Shown: one piece after another, positions 17,101 to 26,098 of the stretch | How the letters are laid out: the number at the start of each line of letters is the position of its first letter | Numbering within the stretch: position 1 is the stretch's first letter | Assembly: GCA_964414585.1 (NCBI GenBank) | Contig: CAYPXR010000097.1 | Coordinates: 1-64,000 of the forward strand | Length of the DNA stretch: 64,000 nucleotides | Direction: 5' to 3' | Source of the DNA: DATEMU01 sp964414585 | GTDB taxonomy: Bacteria; Planctomycetota; Phycisphaerae; UBA1845; UTPLA1 | Made by a program: the position numbers and the translations under genes | Notes under the pieces: generated by a model | The model's input: the letters and a program-made list of their open reading frames with translations, nothing else | Told to the model about the DNA's origin: nothing | Databases searched by the model: none

Positions 17101-18690
17101 ATGTCAGATACTCCGCCGCGCTCCGGCCGCACGCCATTCCGTCCGGCAGGAGTTTCACCCCTGGGGGGAATCGTCGGACTCGTTCTGCTGACTTTGGTAG
17201 CGGTACTCGGGTTCTTTTGGTTCGTGGTGCGCGTTGAGGTGCCCTCCAACTCTCTCCTCGTGCTTATCCATAAGACCGGCGATGTCCTGCCCGCAGGGTT
17301 GAGCGATGAATTTGGCGATCAAGTCATCCTCTATCCCGAACTCGTTAAAGCCGTTTCAACCAAGACGGGATGGAGCGAGGATGACGTACGAACCGGTTAC
17401 AAAGGCATTCGCTTTGAAGTCCTCACCGAAGGCCGACACTGGTATAACCCGTTCAGCTACGAACGACAGGTCGTCCCGACCACGCTCATCAAACAAAACG
17501 AGGTCGGCGTCCTTATCCGCAAGTACGGCCGGCCGCTTCCTTTCCCCAAAACGGTCGCGACGCTTCCGGACGAGCGAGGCCCGGTCGGCGACGTCCTGAT
17601 GCCCGGCCGGCATAACATCAATCCGCTCGCTTATGAGGTGTTGAAGTTCCCGGCCATCACCATTCCGGAGGGCCACGCCGGCGTCGTGACCTTGCTGTCG
17701 GGCAAGGATCCTGCGAAAAAAAACTCCTACGTCGTCGAACCGGGCGAAAAGGGCGTCCAACGTGAGACGCTGCCGCCGGGCCTCGAATACATCAACCCCT
17801 ATCTCAAACAAATCGACATCGTGGATGTCCGCAGCCAGAAGTGCGATATGGTCGGCGACGACGCCATCCATTTCCCTTCGTCCGACAGCTTCACGATTAC
17901 GATTGAGGGCACGATCGAGTGGGCCATCCGTCCCGACCACGTGGCCGAAGTGACGGTGGCGTACGGAGACCAGCGCGACGTTCTCGACAAGATCATCCTT
18001 CCGAATGTCCGCAGCCTGGCCCGCATCCAGGGCTCCAAACTCCAGACCCGCGAATTCATCAGCGGCAAGACTCGCATCGTTTTTCAGGACAAGCTGCTGA
18101 CCGAACTCAAGACCGAATGCTGGAAGCAGGGCATTGACATCCGGTCGGCGCTGGTGCGGGATATCAAACCGCCCGCCGAGATTGCCTCGCTGATCAGCCA
18201 ACGGGAGCAGGCCGATCAGGAGATCGAGCGATACACCAATCAGATTGAAGAGGCCAAATCCGAGGCGCGACTGGTCGAGCAACAGGAATTGCAACCGCAG
18301 AACAACGCCATCGGCGAGGTTCGCACGCAGATCGTCACTCTCACCAAAGAGGCCGAGCAGCGAAAGAACGTGGCGATCACCAGGGCGAACCGCGAATTCG
18401 CCGTTGCGAAGCTTACTCTGGAAGCGGCGGAGAAAGAGGGCGCGGCGATTCGCTCTCGGGGCGAGGCGGAGGCCCGGGTCGTCCTCTTCGGTTATCAAGC
18501 GCGGGCCGAACCGCTCGGGTCCGCCGTCAACGCGTTTGGGGACGGGACGACGTATGCACAACAATTCTTCTACCAGAAAGTCGCGCCTTCGATCCAAAGC
18601 GTCGTGACCAATACCGACGGGTCGTTCTCGGACATCTTTAAGGAATTCCAACCCGCACGCACGTCGTCGCCGAAGGGAGGCAACCGCTAA
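17101..18690 (+). CDS. SPFH/band-7 (prohibitin-like) membrane scaffold protein 1
   Basis: A 529-residue protein with one N-terminal membrane helix (about 21-43). It is followed by three successive band-7-like modules: VPSNSLLVLIHKTGDVLPAG, 'NEVGVLIRKYGRPLP' with 'GDVLMPGRHNINPLAYEV', and 'GHAGVVTLLSGKDP' with 'RETLPPGLEYINPYLKQ'. Next come the SPFH core ('FTITIEGTIEWAIRP') and a long helical coiled coil (about 365-460) with 'QREQADQEIERYTNQIEEAK', typical of oligomerising flotillin/prohibitin proteins. These proteins form membrane microdomain scaffolds. Its stop overlaps the next gene's start by one base, indicating translational coupling and probably a hetero-oligomer. Confidence 0.85.
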   Translation: MSDTPPRSGRTPFRPAGVSPLGGIVGLVLLTLVAVLGFFWFVVRVEVPSNSLLVLIHKTGDVLPAGLSDEFGDQVILYPELVKAVSTKTGWSEDDVRTGYKGIRFEVLTEGRHWYNPFSYERQVVPTTLIKQNEVGVLIRKYGRPLPFPKTVATLPDERGPVGDVLMPGRHNINPLAYEVLKFPAITIPEGHAGVVTLLSGKDPAKKNSYVVEPGEKGVQRETLPPGLEYINPYLKQIDIVDVRSQKCDMVGDDAIHFPSSDSFTITIEGTIEWAIRPDHVAEVTVAYGDQRDVLDKIILPNVRSLARIQGSKLQTREFISGKTRIVFQDKLLTELKTECWKQGIDIRSALVRDIKPPAEIASLISQREQADQEIERYTNQIEEAKSEARLVEQQELQPQNNAIGEVRTQIVTLTKEAEQRKNVAITRANREFAVAKLTLEAAEKEGAAIRSRGEAEARVVLFGYQARAEPLGSAVNAFGDGTTYAQQFFYQKVAPSIQSVVTNTDGSFSDIFKEFQPARTSSPKGGNR

Positions 18691-20405
18691 TGGGTCGTCA
18701 TCTAAGAATATTCTTCGGCGTTCTCCTGGTCTTGATCGGCGTGAGTACCGCGATTGTCTGGTTTTCGTTCCGTATCTATGTACCGTCCGGCAAGTGCGCC
18801 GTACTGGTCCGCAAGATGGGCTCGGCCCTGCCGGCCGGACAATTGGTCGCCACTGAACCGGGACAGAAGGGAATCGAGTTGGAGGTCCTCGGTCCCGGCC
18901 GGCATTTTCGCGATCCGTACCGGTACGAGTGGGAACTGAAGGACCTAACGGTCGTGCCCGCGGGCAATCCGACGTCGTGGGAGTGGATCCATACGATCAG
19001 CACCAAGTCCCGGGGGCGCATCACCGGCGGAAACTTCCGTCCGCAGGGCGATTTCCCCATGATCGGAGTCGTGACGCGACGCATCGGAAAATCCCCGCCC
19101 CAGGGACAGATTCTCGTCAAGCGAGACTCGGACTACGCCGGCATCCTCGAAGAAGTGCTGACTCCCGGCACGTACAAGCTCAACCCTTATGTCTACGAAG
19201 TCGAGCTTCAGCCCGCGACCGTGATTCCCGCCGGATTTGTCGGCGTCGTGACCAATCTGCTCGGAGACCATCCCAAGCAGCCACTGGGCGAAATCCTTTC
19301 GGAGTTGGAATCCGACGATCCCGCGGCAACCTCACAGTCGTCGACCTCGCAGTTCGCCAGCTATGTCCGACCGTTAGCCAACGCCGGCGAGCGGGGCACG
19401 CAGCGAGATGTGCTTCAGCCCGGCGTCTATTTCATCAATCCGAAGATGCAAAAGGTCACTCCGATCGAAATCGGCTTTAACGAGTTCTCCACCTCGAATG
19501 TTCCGGGCGAGCGCAACTATCAGATCTCGTTCCCGTCCGATACCGGCTTTCTCATCCGGGTCGGCGTCACCGTCGTCTGGGGCATAGACCCGCGCCATGC
19601 GGCCCAGACCATCAATCAGTTCGGCAACACCGACGGCGTGATTGACAAGGTCATCGAGCCCCAGCTTCGTTCGATCTGCCGCAACATCGGATCGACGTAC
19701 GCCGCCCGCGACTTCATCCAGGGCGAGAAGCGCGAAGAGTTTCAAAGAGATCTCAAGAACGAGCTACATCGCGTCTGCAATCAAAAGAATATCGAAGTGC
19801 TGCTGGCTCTGGTGCGAGAGATCGAGGTGCAACCGCCCGAAACCCGAGAAGGCGGTGAGGCGACCGAGGACCTCAAGCGGACGATCCAGGAAAGCTATAT
19901 CGCCAAGGAAAAACAGATCACCAAGGAAAAGCAGCGCGACGCGGCGACGGCCAAGGCGCAACTCGAAGAGTTCAAAAAGAAAGTGGATATTGCCCGCGAG
20001 ACGATTCGCGCCGAGACTCGAATCGCCGTTGCCGGTCTTCAAGCCGAAGGCGAGAAAAAGGCCGCTGAAATCGACGCACAAGCCGGGTTGGAGGTCGCCA
20101 CCATCCAGCAGCAGGTCGCAATGCTGGACGCGAAGCGGACCGAAATCCTCGGCCAGGCCAAAGCGGACGTCCAGAAATTGAAGAATGCCGCCGAGGCCGA
20201 GGGATTCAGGCTGCTCGTCGATGCGTTCGGCAGCGCCAAGGCGTACAACCTTTATACCTTCGCGGAGAGTTTTCAGCCGCAATCCATCAAAATCTTCTAT
20301 GCCGGCGACGGGACTTTCTGGACCGACCTTGCCCGCTTCGAAGACGCCGGAGCGGCAAAAATCCTGAAGGACGCCACCAAGCCGGGCGACAAGAAGAACA
20401 AATAG
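18690..20405 (+). CDS. SPFH/band-7 (prohibitin-like) membrane scaffold protein 2
   Basis: A 571-residue paralogue of the preceding gene, starting within its stop (TAATG). It has an N-terminal membrane helix (about 5-28), then the same threefold module: VPSGKCAVLVRKMGSALPAG with 'EVLGPGRHFRDPYRYEWE', 'IGVVTRRIGKSPPQG' with 'EVLTPGTYKLNPYVYEVE', and 'GFVGVVTNLLGDHP' with 'RDVLQPGVYFINPKMQKVT'. The SPFH core ('FLIRVGVTVVWGIDPRHAA') and a Lys/Glu/Ala-rich coiled coil (about 395-510) follow. The C terminus is polar and Lys-rich. Paired SPFH genes commonly form mixed ring complexes; that is inferred here. Confidence 0.85.
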   Translation: MGRHLRIFFGVLLVLIGVSTAIVWFSFRIYVPSGKCAVLVRKMGSALPAGQLVATEPGQKGIELEVLGPGRHFRDPYRYEWELKDLTVVPAGNPTSWEWIHTISTKSRGRITGGNFRPQGDFPMIGVVTRRIGKSPPQGQILVKRDSDYAGILEEVLTPGTYKLNPYVYEVELQPATVIPAGFVGVVTNLLGDHPKQPLGEILSELESDDPAATSQSSTSQFASYVRPLANAGERGTQRDVLQPGVYFINPKMQKVTPIEIGFNEFSTSNVPGERNYQISFPSDTGFLIRVGVTVVWGIDPRHAAQTINQFGNTDGVIDKVIEPQLRSICRNIGSTYAARDFIQGEKREEFQRDLKNELHRVCNQKNIEVLLALVREIEVQPPETREGGEATEDLKRTIQESYIAKEKQITKEKQRDAATAKAQLEEFKKKVDIARETIRAETRIAVAGLQAEGEKKAAEIDAQAGLEVATIQQQVAMLDAKRTEILGQAKADVQKLKNAAEAEGFRLLVDAFGSAKAYNLYTFAESFQPQSIKIFYAGDGTFWTDLARFEDAGAAKILKDATKPGDKKNK

Positions 20406-20497
20406 AACGGAGACGCGAGGCCGTTGCCGGGCGGACCAACGATCATTTGGACCCGCTTTGGTGGACTCACGCGGTTGTCACTCGCTACGGCCGGCGA

Positions 20498-23400
20498 TTA
20501 CGGCCCGCTCATCAGCGCATCCGTATAAGGCTGGATGTCGAGACCATTGTTGATATCGTCGTCGTTCGCGTCGGCCAGGCAGAGATCGGTGTCCGTGACG
20601 TCGAGGTCTTCCAGCAGGACGGCCACGAAATCTTCGACCGGCATGGCCGGGGTATAGCCGGAACTGGCCAAAAAGGCATCGCGAAACGCGCGCCAGTCTT
20701 CGCAGTCCACATCGCCGTCGCCATTGGAATCGCCGGGTTCGCATTCGGGCGCGGCCAAACCCTTGGATCCGGTATAGCACAAGCGGAACTGGTCAAAGTC
20801 CAGGGCGTCCACATCCTGATCGCCATCGAAATCGCCGAACATCTGGACCGGAATATTCAGCGGAATCTTTCGCGTGTCGGTCCGCGCGGACTGATCTTGA
20901 ATGTGGAAGATCGGCTTAAAGAGGCCGGTGGCCGTCGGGATGCCGGAAAGCATGCCATCGCTCGACAGCGATATCCCCGGCGGCAGCTCCGAAAGTTGCA
21001 GTTCGATGGAATCGACGCCGGTCAATGCCGTTGCGCCGTTGTAACTAAAGAGCGTGTACGTTGCGTTGTCGCCGAGCGAAACTCCGACGGTCGGAGTCAG
21101 TCCCGTGTTGCCGGCCCCGTAGTGCAATTGAATGCGGCCGTCGTCGAAAAGCGTGGCGCTGACGTTGCAGGGCGCGCCGCCTGACCGGACCGTGCCCTGC
21201 CAACGGATGGTGACCCGCCCGACCGTCGTCGTATCGATGAAAATGTTACCGCCGGGGACGTTGGTCTTTAGATCGTCCCAGAGGACGGCGATCCGTTTGT
21301 TGGCGGCGAGCAGCGCGGTACTGTTGTTGTACGTACTGCCCACATAAGGGCCGAAGTTAATCCATCCATCGGTGGCAATCTTCACTGCCGTGTAGTTCTG
21401 CCCATAGAACGGGAACGCGAAGGGCAGCACGTAATCAAACGCCGCGTCGTCGGCCTGCCAGCCTTGGCCGGTGCCGACGGCGGCAAACAGACTGGATCCC
21501 AATGAATCCTCGCCGTACTGATCGTCGATAAGGGACCAGGCCAACGGATGATCACCGCCGACCGCCTCCAACTGCACGGGGCCGTAGGCCTCGTTCAACC
21601 CGCCGTCCGGCAACGTCGCCGTTGTGATCTGCGGGTCGCCGGTCCCTTGCAAGACCATGATGTTGTCGAGGGCGATGCCATCAGTGGGGATGGGGTTGTC
21701 ATCGTATTGCTGAAATCGAATTCGGAAGGTCGTGTTGTAGGAAATGCCCGCCGCATCCACTGCCGCGTCGAGATCGATCGTGACGTTTTGATAGTTCGTC
21801 GTTCCTTCGGTCAGATTTGCGATGCGATGCCACGTCACACCGTCGGCGCTGATGGAGACGCCGTCGCCATTGGCAGTGTCCGTAAAGGTCGCCGGAAGCA
21901 GGTTGGATTCGTCGCCAAACTCCTTCCACGAATATTGAAGCAGGACGTTGGACTGCCCGGCGAGGTTGATCACCAGCGTCAATTCATTATTGGCATACGT
22001 TGAACTGGCGGAGGAATCCAGCTCAGCATGATAGATGCCGATCGGCGCGTCGGAGGTCGTCACTCGAATCCGTCCGGCCCCGGTGGAGTTTGTCGACCAG
22101 TGATTCACCAACGGTGGGCCGGCATCAAACGTTTCCGTGAATGGAAACGCCGACGGATTCAAGACCGTGACGGTCGCCGTCGCGGCGTTGGAGTCGATCT
22201 GACCGTCGTCGGCGCGGAAAAGGAACGTGTCCATACCGCCGAATCCCATGTTCGGCTCGTAGGTCACGAGGTTTCCGTTGGCGAGAAGCGTGTAGGGGAC
22301 GCTCACAATGAGACCGCCGTTGGGATCGCTGAGCGTTCCGTGGCCGGGCAGGGATACCACTTTGTACGTCAACAGGTCCAAATCGGGATCGGAGGCCGGC
22401 AGCGTGAGATTGACCGAGTTGCCGGTCGCCGTCGTTGCGGACACATTTTGCGCAAAGGGCGGCTGGTTGGACGGAATCGAGCCGATCGCCCAGATCCCAA
22501 CATCGTCGATGTTCCAACCGCTGAGGTTGGTATTGGAGTCGGACGGTCCCATGCCCCACCGGACGAGGACGAACGGCCGGTTGTCGGCCACGGCCCCAAT
22601 GTTGTAGGACTGTTGGCTCCAGGCGGTTTCCTGTAAATCAGAAGTCGGGTTGGTGAAGACGGTGGTCCAGGAAATTCCATCGGTCGAAACCTGTATCGTC
22701 GCCTTGTCATAGGCGGAATTCTCGACCCCGAGCCAGCGGGCGAACTTGAGCGTCACCCGCGTTAGTCCCATGCAGTTCAAAGGCGGCATCGTGAGATAAC
22801 GGGCGGGAAGCAAGTCAGGATATGTGCCTGCAAGGTTGTAGCCATAAACGTAAAGACCGGTAAAGCCGATCGTCGGATCGCCGCCGATGCCGGACGGTTG
22901 ACCGAAGGCCCACTGTCCTTCCGTGAGCCAACCCGGATCGGTGTCGAGGGGAAAGTTGTAAATCGGCACAGGCGTCCCAATGGTGAGGCTCACGGTGGCG
23001 ACATTGGAATCCAGCGCGCCGTCGTTGGCCTTGTAAGTGAAGGAGTCCGGCCCCTGGTAATTCACGGCGGGAACGTATTGAAGAATGTTCCCGTTCAAGG
23101 CGACTGTATAGGGGACACTGACAATGGCGCCGGCGTTGGGATCATCGAGTTGTCCGTGCGCGGGCAGCGACGTGATGATCATGGACAGCGTCGTCGCCGG
23201 GTTCGGGTCGGTCGCGAGCAACGTGACCACCGCGGGAACGTTTTCGGTTGTGTCGAATGAACGATTTTTCGCGACGGGAGGCAACGGCCCCTGCGCCGCG
23301 ACGGTGATCCGCACGTCGTCGATGAACCAGCCATCCCTTTGAAAGACGCCGTCGCTCATGAGTCTGAAGCGCACCGCGATCGGCTGGCCGGCGAAGGGCG

Positions 23401-25855
23401 TCAAATCATAGGCCCGCCGGGTCCAGTCATAATCCCCGCCGGTGTCGCCATCGACCAGGCCCAACAGATGGCCCCCGGCGTCGACGACTTCCACGCGACA
23501 AGTGTCGTAGAAGGTTTCAAGCAGACACCAATCGTAATAGTCGAGAATGACCGGCGCGGTCACACCGGTGAGGTTGAGCAGCGGCGTCTGCAGGTACGCG
23601 TCAGTATCCGGGTCGTAAGTGTAGGTCAGATCGGTGCCCCAGCATTTGTTGCCGCCGATCGCGCGAACGCCGCGGGTGCCGGCCAGGGGACCGCTGCCGG
23701 CGACCGCCTGGCTTAATGAAGCGTTGGCGGAGGTCGGCGTTCCGCGTTGCCATTCGTCGTTCGTCCCACCGTGAGTCCAGCCGGGATCGGAGCCTTCGCT
23801 GTTGTCGTTGAGGAGATCGATACCATTGCGAATCAAATGGGTCTTTGCACCAAAGCCAAAGCGATTGAGTGCGCTTCGGGGGTAGGCGGCGTAAAAGAAG
23901 GCCCCGGATGATGCGCCGCCATCCACATAAAGTCCCGCCGCACCGGTGTAGACGACCGTGATCCCCGGCGCTACGACGTCGCTCACGTTGTAGTTTGTGC
24001 CGTCGGTCGGCATCCAACTGAACGGTTTATCCGATTTGACGAGAATGCTGCCGGCATAGTCATTGAGCGGCGTGTTCCAGGTAAGAGTGATGTCGCTGCC
24101 GGTCGGCGTCGCGGAAAGCGTCTTGATCCGATCGGGCCAGCGAATTCCCGCATGGGCTGCCGCCACCGCCAGTCCGGCGTCGGCACGACCGAACCCAAGG
24201 CGATGACTGTGGCCGGTGACGCCATCGAATCGGCCGTAGGGTTCTTCAATTCTGACGGCGGTATGCTGGAGGATCGCACGGGCCTGTGCGGCGGTCATCG
24301 ACGGATCCTGCGAAATAATGAGACCGAGGACGCCGGCTGCGAGCGGTGTCGCGGAACTGGTGCCGCCAAAGGCGTTGGTGTAATCGGGCTCGGAAGGGAT
24401 GCCGTTGTACCCGCTGGTGCCGGTGTTATCGACGGTGGTGATATCGATCCAACTGAATCGAACGCCGTCGTCGCCGCGATCGTTCGTCGGCGTGGCGATG
24501 CCGACTTCCGGCCCGACGTCGCTGAACTCGGTATGCATACTGTTGCTGTTGGTTCCACCGACCGCCATGACGGTCGGCAATTGCGCCAGGGCGGAAACGC
24601 CGTTGACCGTGTGGTCGTTATTGGCGGCGGCGAAGAGTACGAGACAGCCCAGGCCGTTGCGTCCGTTGTTGGCGGCGAAATTGATGGAGGCGACGACGTC
24701 GGCAGGCTGAAGAACTCCGTCGGCAAAGCCCCAACTGTTGGAAAGGATGGCCGCGCCGTCGTTGTGGTTGCCGTTATTGTCAGGATCGACGCTGAAATAG
24801 TACCCGTCGGCGATCTCGGACACCGTCGCGCCGAAGAATTTCACGCCGATGAGACCGCAATTAGGACAAGCGCCTCGCACGCCGATGTTGTTGGCCTTGG
24901 CGACGGCCACGCCGGCACAACTGGTGCCGTGACGCTGACCGGCGTCCGGACTGGGGTCATCGTCTGGCGGGTCGTGATCGAGATCGAGCCCCGCCGCCCA
25001 ATTTGGAAACAGGTCGGGGTGCAATTTTTCGACGCACTCGTCCAAAATCGAAACGCGAACGGCGGCAATGCCTTCCGCATCGGGTCCATTGTCGCTATCC
25101 CAGGCGGCTTCGGCATTGATGTCGCTGTTGGGCTGCGCGCCTTTGCTCACATCGCCGTCCAAATGCCATTGCATGGACAGATAAAGCGGATCGTTGATCA
25201 CCGGCGGCGAGTAGGTCACCATCGGCGCGAAGAAATCCGGTTCGGCGTATTCGACCAGGTTCTTGCGCTCGTGGAGCGTCGCGGCGACCGACAACGGCTG
25301 CACCGCGCGAGGATCTTTCACCGTCAGGTAGTATCGGCCCGCCCCCCGTGCCAATTTCCGCAGCTCACAACCCTGGGCATCGGCAAAGTCGCGAAGCGTC
25401 GCCTCATCGGCATTGTCGCGTAATCGGACAATGATCCGGTTGGTTTGGTAAAGAGGAACATCGCTGTCCTCCCGATACAACACCGGCAACGCATAGTCGA
25501 TCTCGGGCAATTGTTCGACCTGGGCCTTCGAAAGTCCGCGCACGACGTGGAGATCGCGCCGCTCAAGTCGTTCTTCGAGCCGCGCCACATATTCATCATG
25601 ATTCGCCGGTGCAATTTTCGCGGGCCAATTCGAGGGACGAACACCAGCAGCGCGGCCGGCCGCCGTTTTGGGCCGAACAAGAAACTCCGTCTCCGAAGGC
25701 TGAACGAAATGCTTTGCTCCGGCGTCGTAAAAATAGAGGGCAGGCGAATTGGCGACGGGTGCGGTTTTGGAAGGCTCCGCCCTTAACAGGGCAGCAGGCA
25801 GAACGGCAATAACGGCAATCAGACCGAGTCGTCGCTGAAGTCCTAGTGGCTGCAT
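20498..25855 (-). CDS. Giant secreted subtilisin-like serine protease with cadherin-like and dockerin-like domains
   Basis: ATG 25855 (GGGAGG 6 nt upstream) gives about 1785 residues. Signal peptide at 1-25. A prodomain includes 'QTNRIIVRLRDNADEATLRD'. The S8 catalytic triad is Asp272 (SILDECVE), His309 (RHGTSCAG) and Ser500 (GGTSSATP), with oxyanion Asn373 in NSWG, so the enzyme appears active. Downstream come jelly-roll domains ('FIDDVRITV', 'NIDDVGIWAIG', 'ALDNIMVL') and two Ig/cadherin-like Big_9 repeats marked by 'SLPAHGQLDDPNAGAI' and 'SLPGHGTLSDPNGGLI'. The C terminus has dockerin-like motifs 'FDGDQDVDALDFDQF', 'GDSNGDGDVDCEDW' and 'NNGLDIQPYTDALMSG'. It likely degrades extracellular protein while tethered at the surface. 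The gene is convergent with the SPFH pair and divergent from the P-domain protein. Confidence 0.92.
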   Translation of the reverse strand: MQPLGLQRRLGLIAVIAVLPAALLRAEPSKTAPVANSPALYFYDAGAKHFVQPSETEFLVRPKTAAGRAAGVRPSNWPAKIAPANHDEYVARLEERLERRDLHVVRGLSKAQVEQLPEIDYALPVLYREDSDVPLYQTNRIIVRLRDNADEATLRDFADAQGCELRKLARGAGRYYLTVKDPRAVQPLSVAATLHERKNLVEYAEPDFFAPMVTYSPPVINDPLYLSMQWHLDGDVSKGAQPNSDINAEAAWDSDNGPDAEGIAAVRVSILDECVEKLHPDLFPNWAAGLDLDHDPPDDDPSPDAGQRHGTSCAGVAVAKANNIGVRGACPNCGLIGVKFFGATVSEIADGYYFSVDPDNNGNHNDGAAILSNSWGFADGVLQPADVVASINFAANNGRNGLGCLVLFAAANNDHTVNGVSALAQLPTVMAVGGTNSNSMHTEFSDVGPEVGIATPTNDRGDDGVRFSWIDITTVDNTGTSGYNGIPSEPDYTNAFGGTSSATPLAAGVLGLIISQDPSMTAAQARAILQHTAVRIEEPYGRFDGVTGHSHRLGFGRADAGLAVAAAHAGIRWPDRIKTLSATPTGSDITLTWNTPLNDYAGSILVKSDKPFSWMPTDGTNYNVSDVVAPGITVVYTGAAGLYVDGGASSGAFFYAAYPRSALNRFGFGAKTHLIRNGIDLLNDNSEGSDPGWTHGGTNDEWQRGTPTSANASLSQAVAGSGPLAGTRGVRAIGGNKCWGTDLTYTYDPDTDAYLQTPLLNLTGVTAPVILDYYDWCLLETFYDTCRVEVVDAGGHLLGLVDGDTGGDYDWTRRAYDLTPFAGQPIAVRFRLMSDGVFQRDGWFIDDVRITVAAQGPLPPVAKNRSFDTTENVPAVVTLLATDPNPATTLSMIITSLPAHGQLDDPNAGAIVSVPYTVALNGNILQYVPAVNYQGPDSFTYKANDGALDSNVATVSLTIGTPVPIYNFPLDTDPGWLTEGQWAFGQPSGIGGDPTIGFTGLYVYGYNLAGTYPDLLPARYLTMPPLNCMGLTRVTLKFARWLGVENSAYDKATIQVSTDGISWTTVFTNPTSDLQETAWSQQSYNIGAVADNRPFVLVRWGMGPSDSNTNLSGWNIDDVGIWAIGSIPSNQPPFAQNVSATTATGNSVNLTLPASDPDLDLLTYKVVSLPGHGTLSDPNGGLIVSVPYTLLANGNLVTYEPNMGFGGMDTFLFRADDGQIDSNAATATVTVLNPSAFPFTETFDAGPPLVNHWSTNSTGAGRIRVTTSDAPIGIYHAELDSSASSTYANNELTLVINLAGQSNVLLQYSWKEFGDESNLLPATFTDTANGDGVSISADGVTWHRIANLTEGTTNYQNVTIDLDAAVDAAGISYNTTFRIRFQQYDDNPIPTDGIALDNIMVLQGTGDPQITTATLPDGGLNEAYGPVQLEAVGGDHPLAWSLIDDQYGEDSLGSSLFAAVGTGQGWQADDAAFDYVLPFAFPFYGQNYTAVKIATDGWINFGPYVGSTYNNSTALLAANKRIAVLWDDLKTNVPGGNIFIDTTTVGRVTIRWQGTVRSGGAPCNVSATLFDDGRIQLHYGAGNTGLTPTVGVSLGDNATYTLFSYNGATALTGVDSIELQLSELPPGISLSSDGMLSGIPTATGLFKPIFHIQDQSARTDTRKIPLNIPVQMFGDFDGDQDVDALDFDQFRLCYTGSKGLAAPECEPGDSNGDGDVDCEDWRAFRDAFLASSGYTPAMPVEDFVAVLLEDLDVTDTDLCLADANDDDINNGLDIQPYTDALMSGP

Positions 25856-26098
25856 GGGATACCTCCCGTCGGTCCGAGTGGTCGATCCGAATCGAATTGG
25901 GCCCCCGTCCAAATCGTCATGCCAAGTCGGGATTGAGTGAACGAATTCTCAACTTTGTGGCTCGCAAGCGTTGAGTGTATCACGCCGAAATGGTAAATTC
26001 AATATAACGTTAACATTCCCGAGGGATCTTTTCGATCCGGCATTCTGACCGGAATCGAAATTGGGGGGCGATGGTCCAGACGGAAAGGAGCACCATAA
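25856..26098. promoter_or_regulatory. Divergent promoter region between subtilase and P-domain protein
   Basis: About 240 bases separate the divergent starts, so both promoters must lie here. The middle (25930-26030) is AT-richer and includes 'AATATAACGTTAACATT' near 26001. I cannot assign -35/-10 pairs with confidence. Sharing one short regulatory region suggests the two giant secreted proteins are co-regulated. Confidence 0.4.

Noticed and set aside
24152..25423. 423-codon plus-strand open frame within the subtilase
   Set aside because: It is antisense to the S8 catalytic domain, whose triad is intact on the minus strand.
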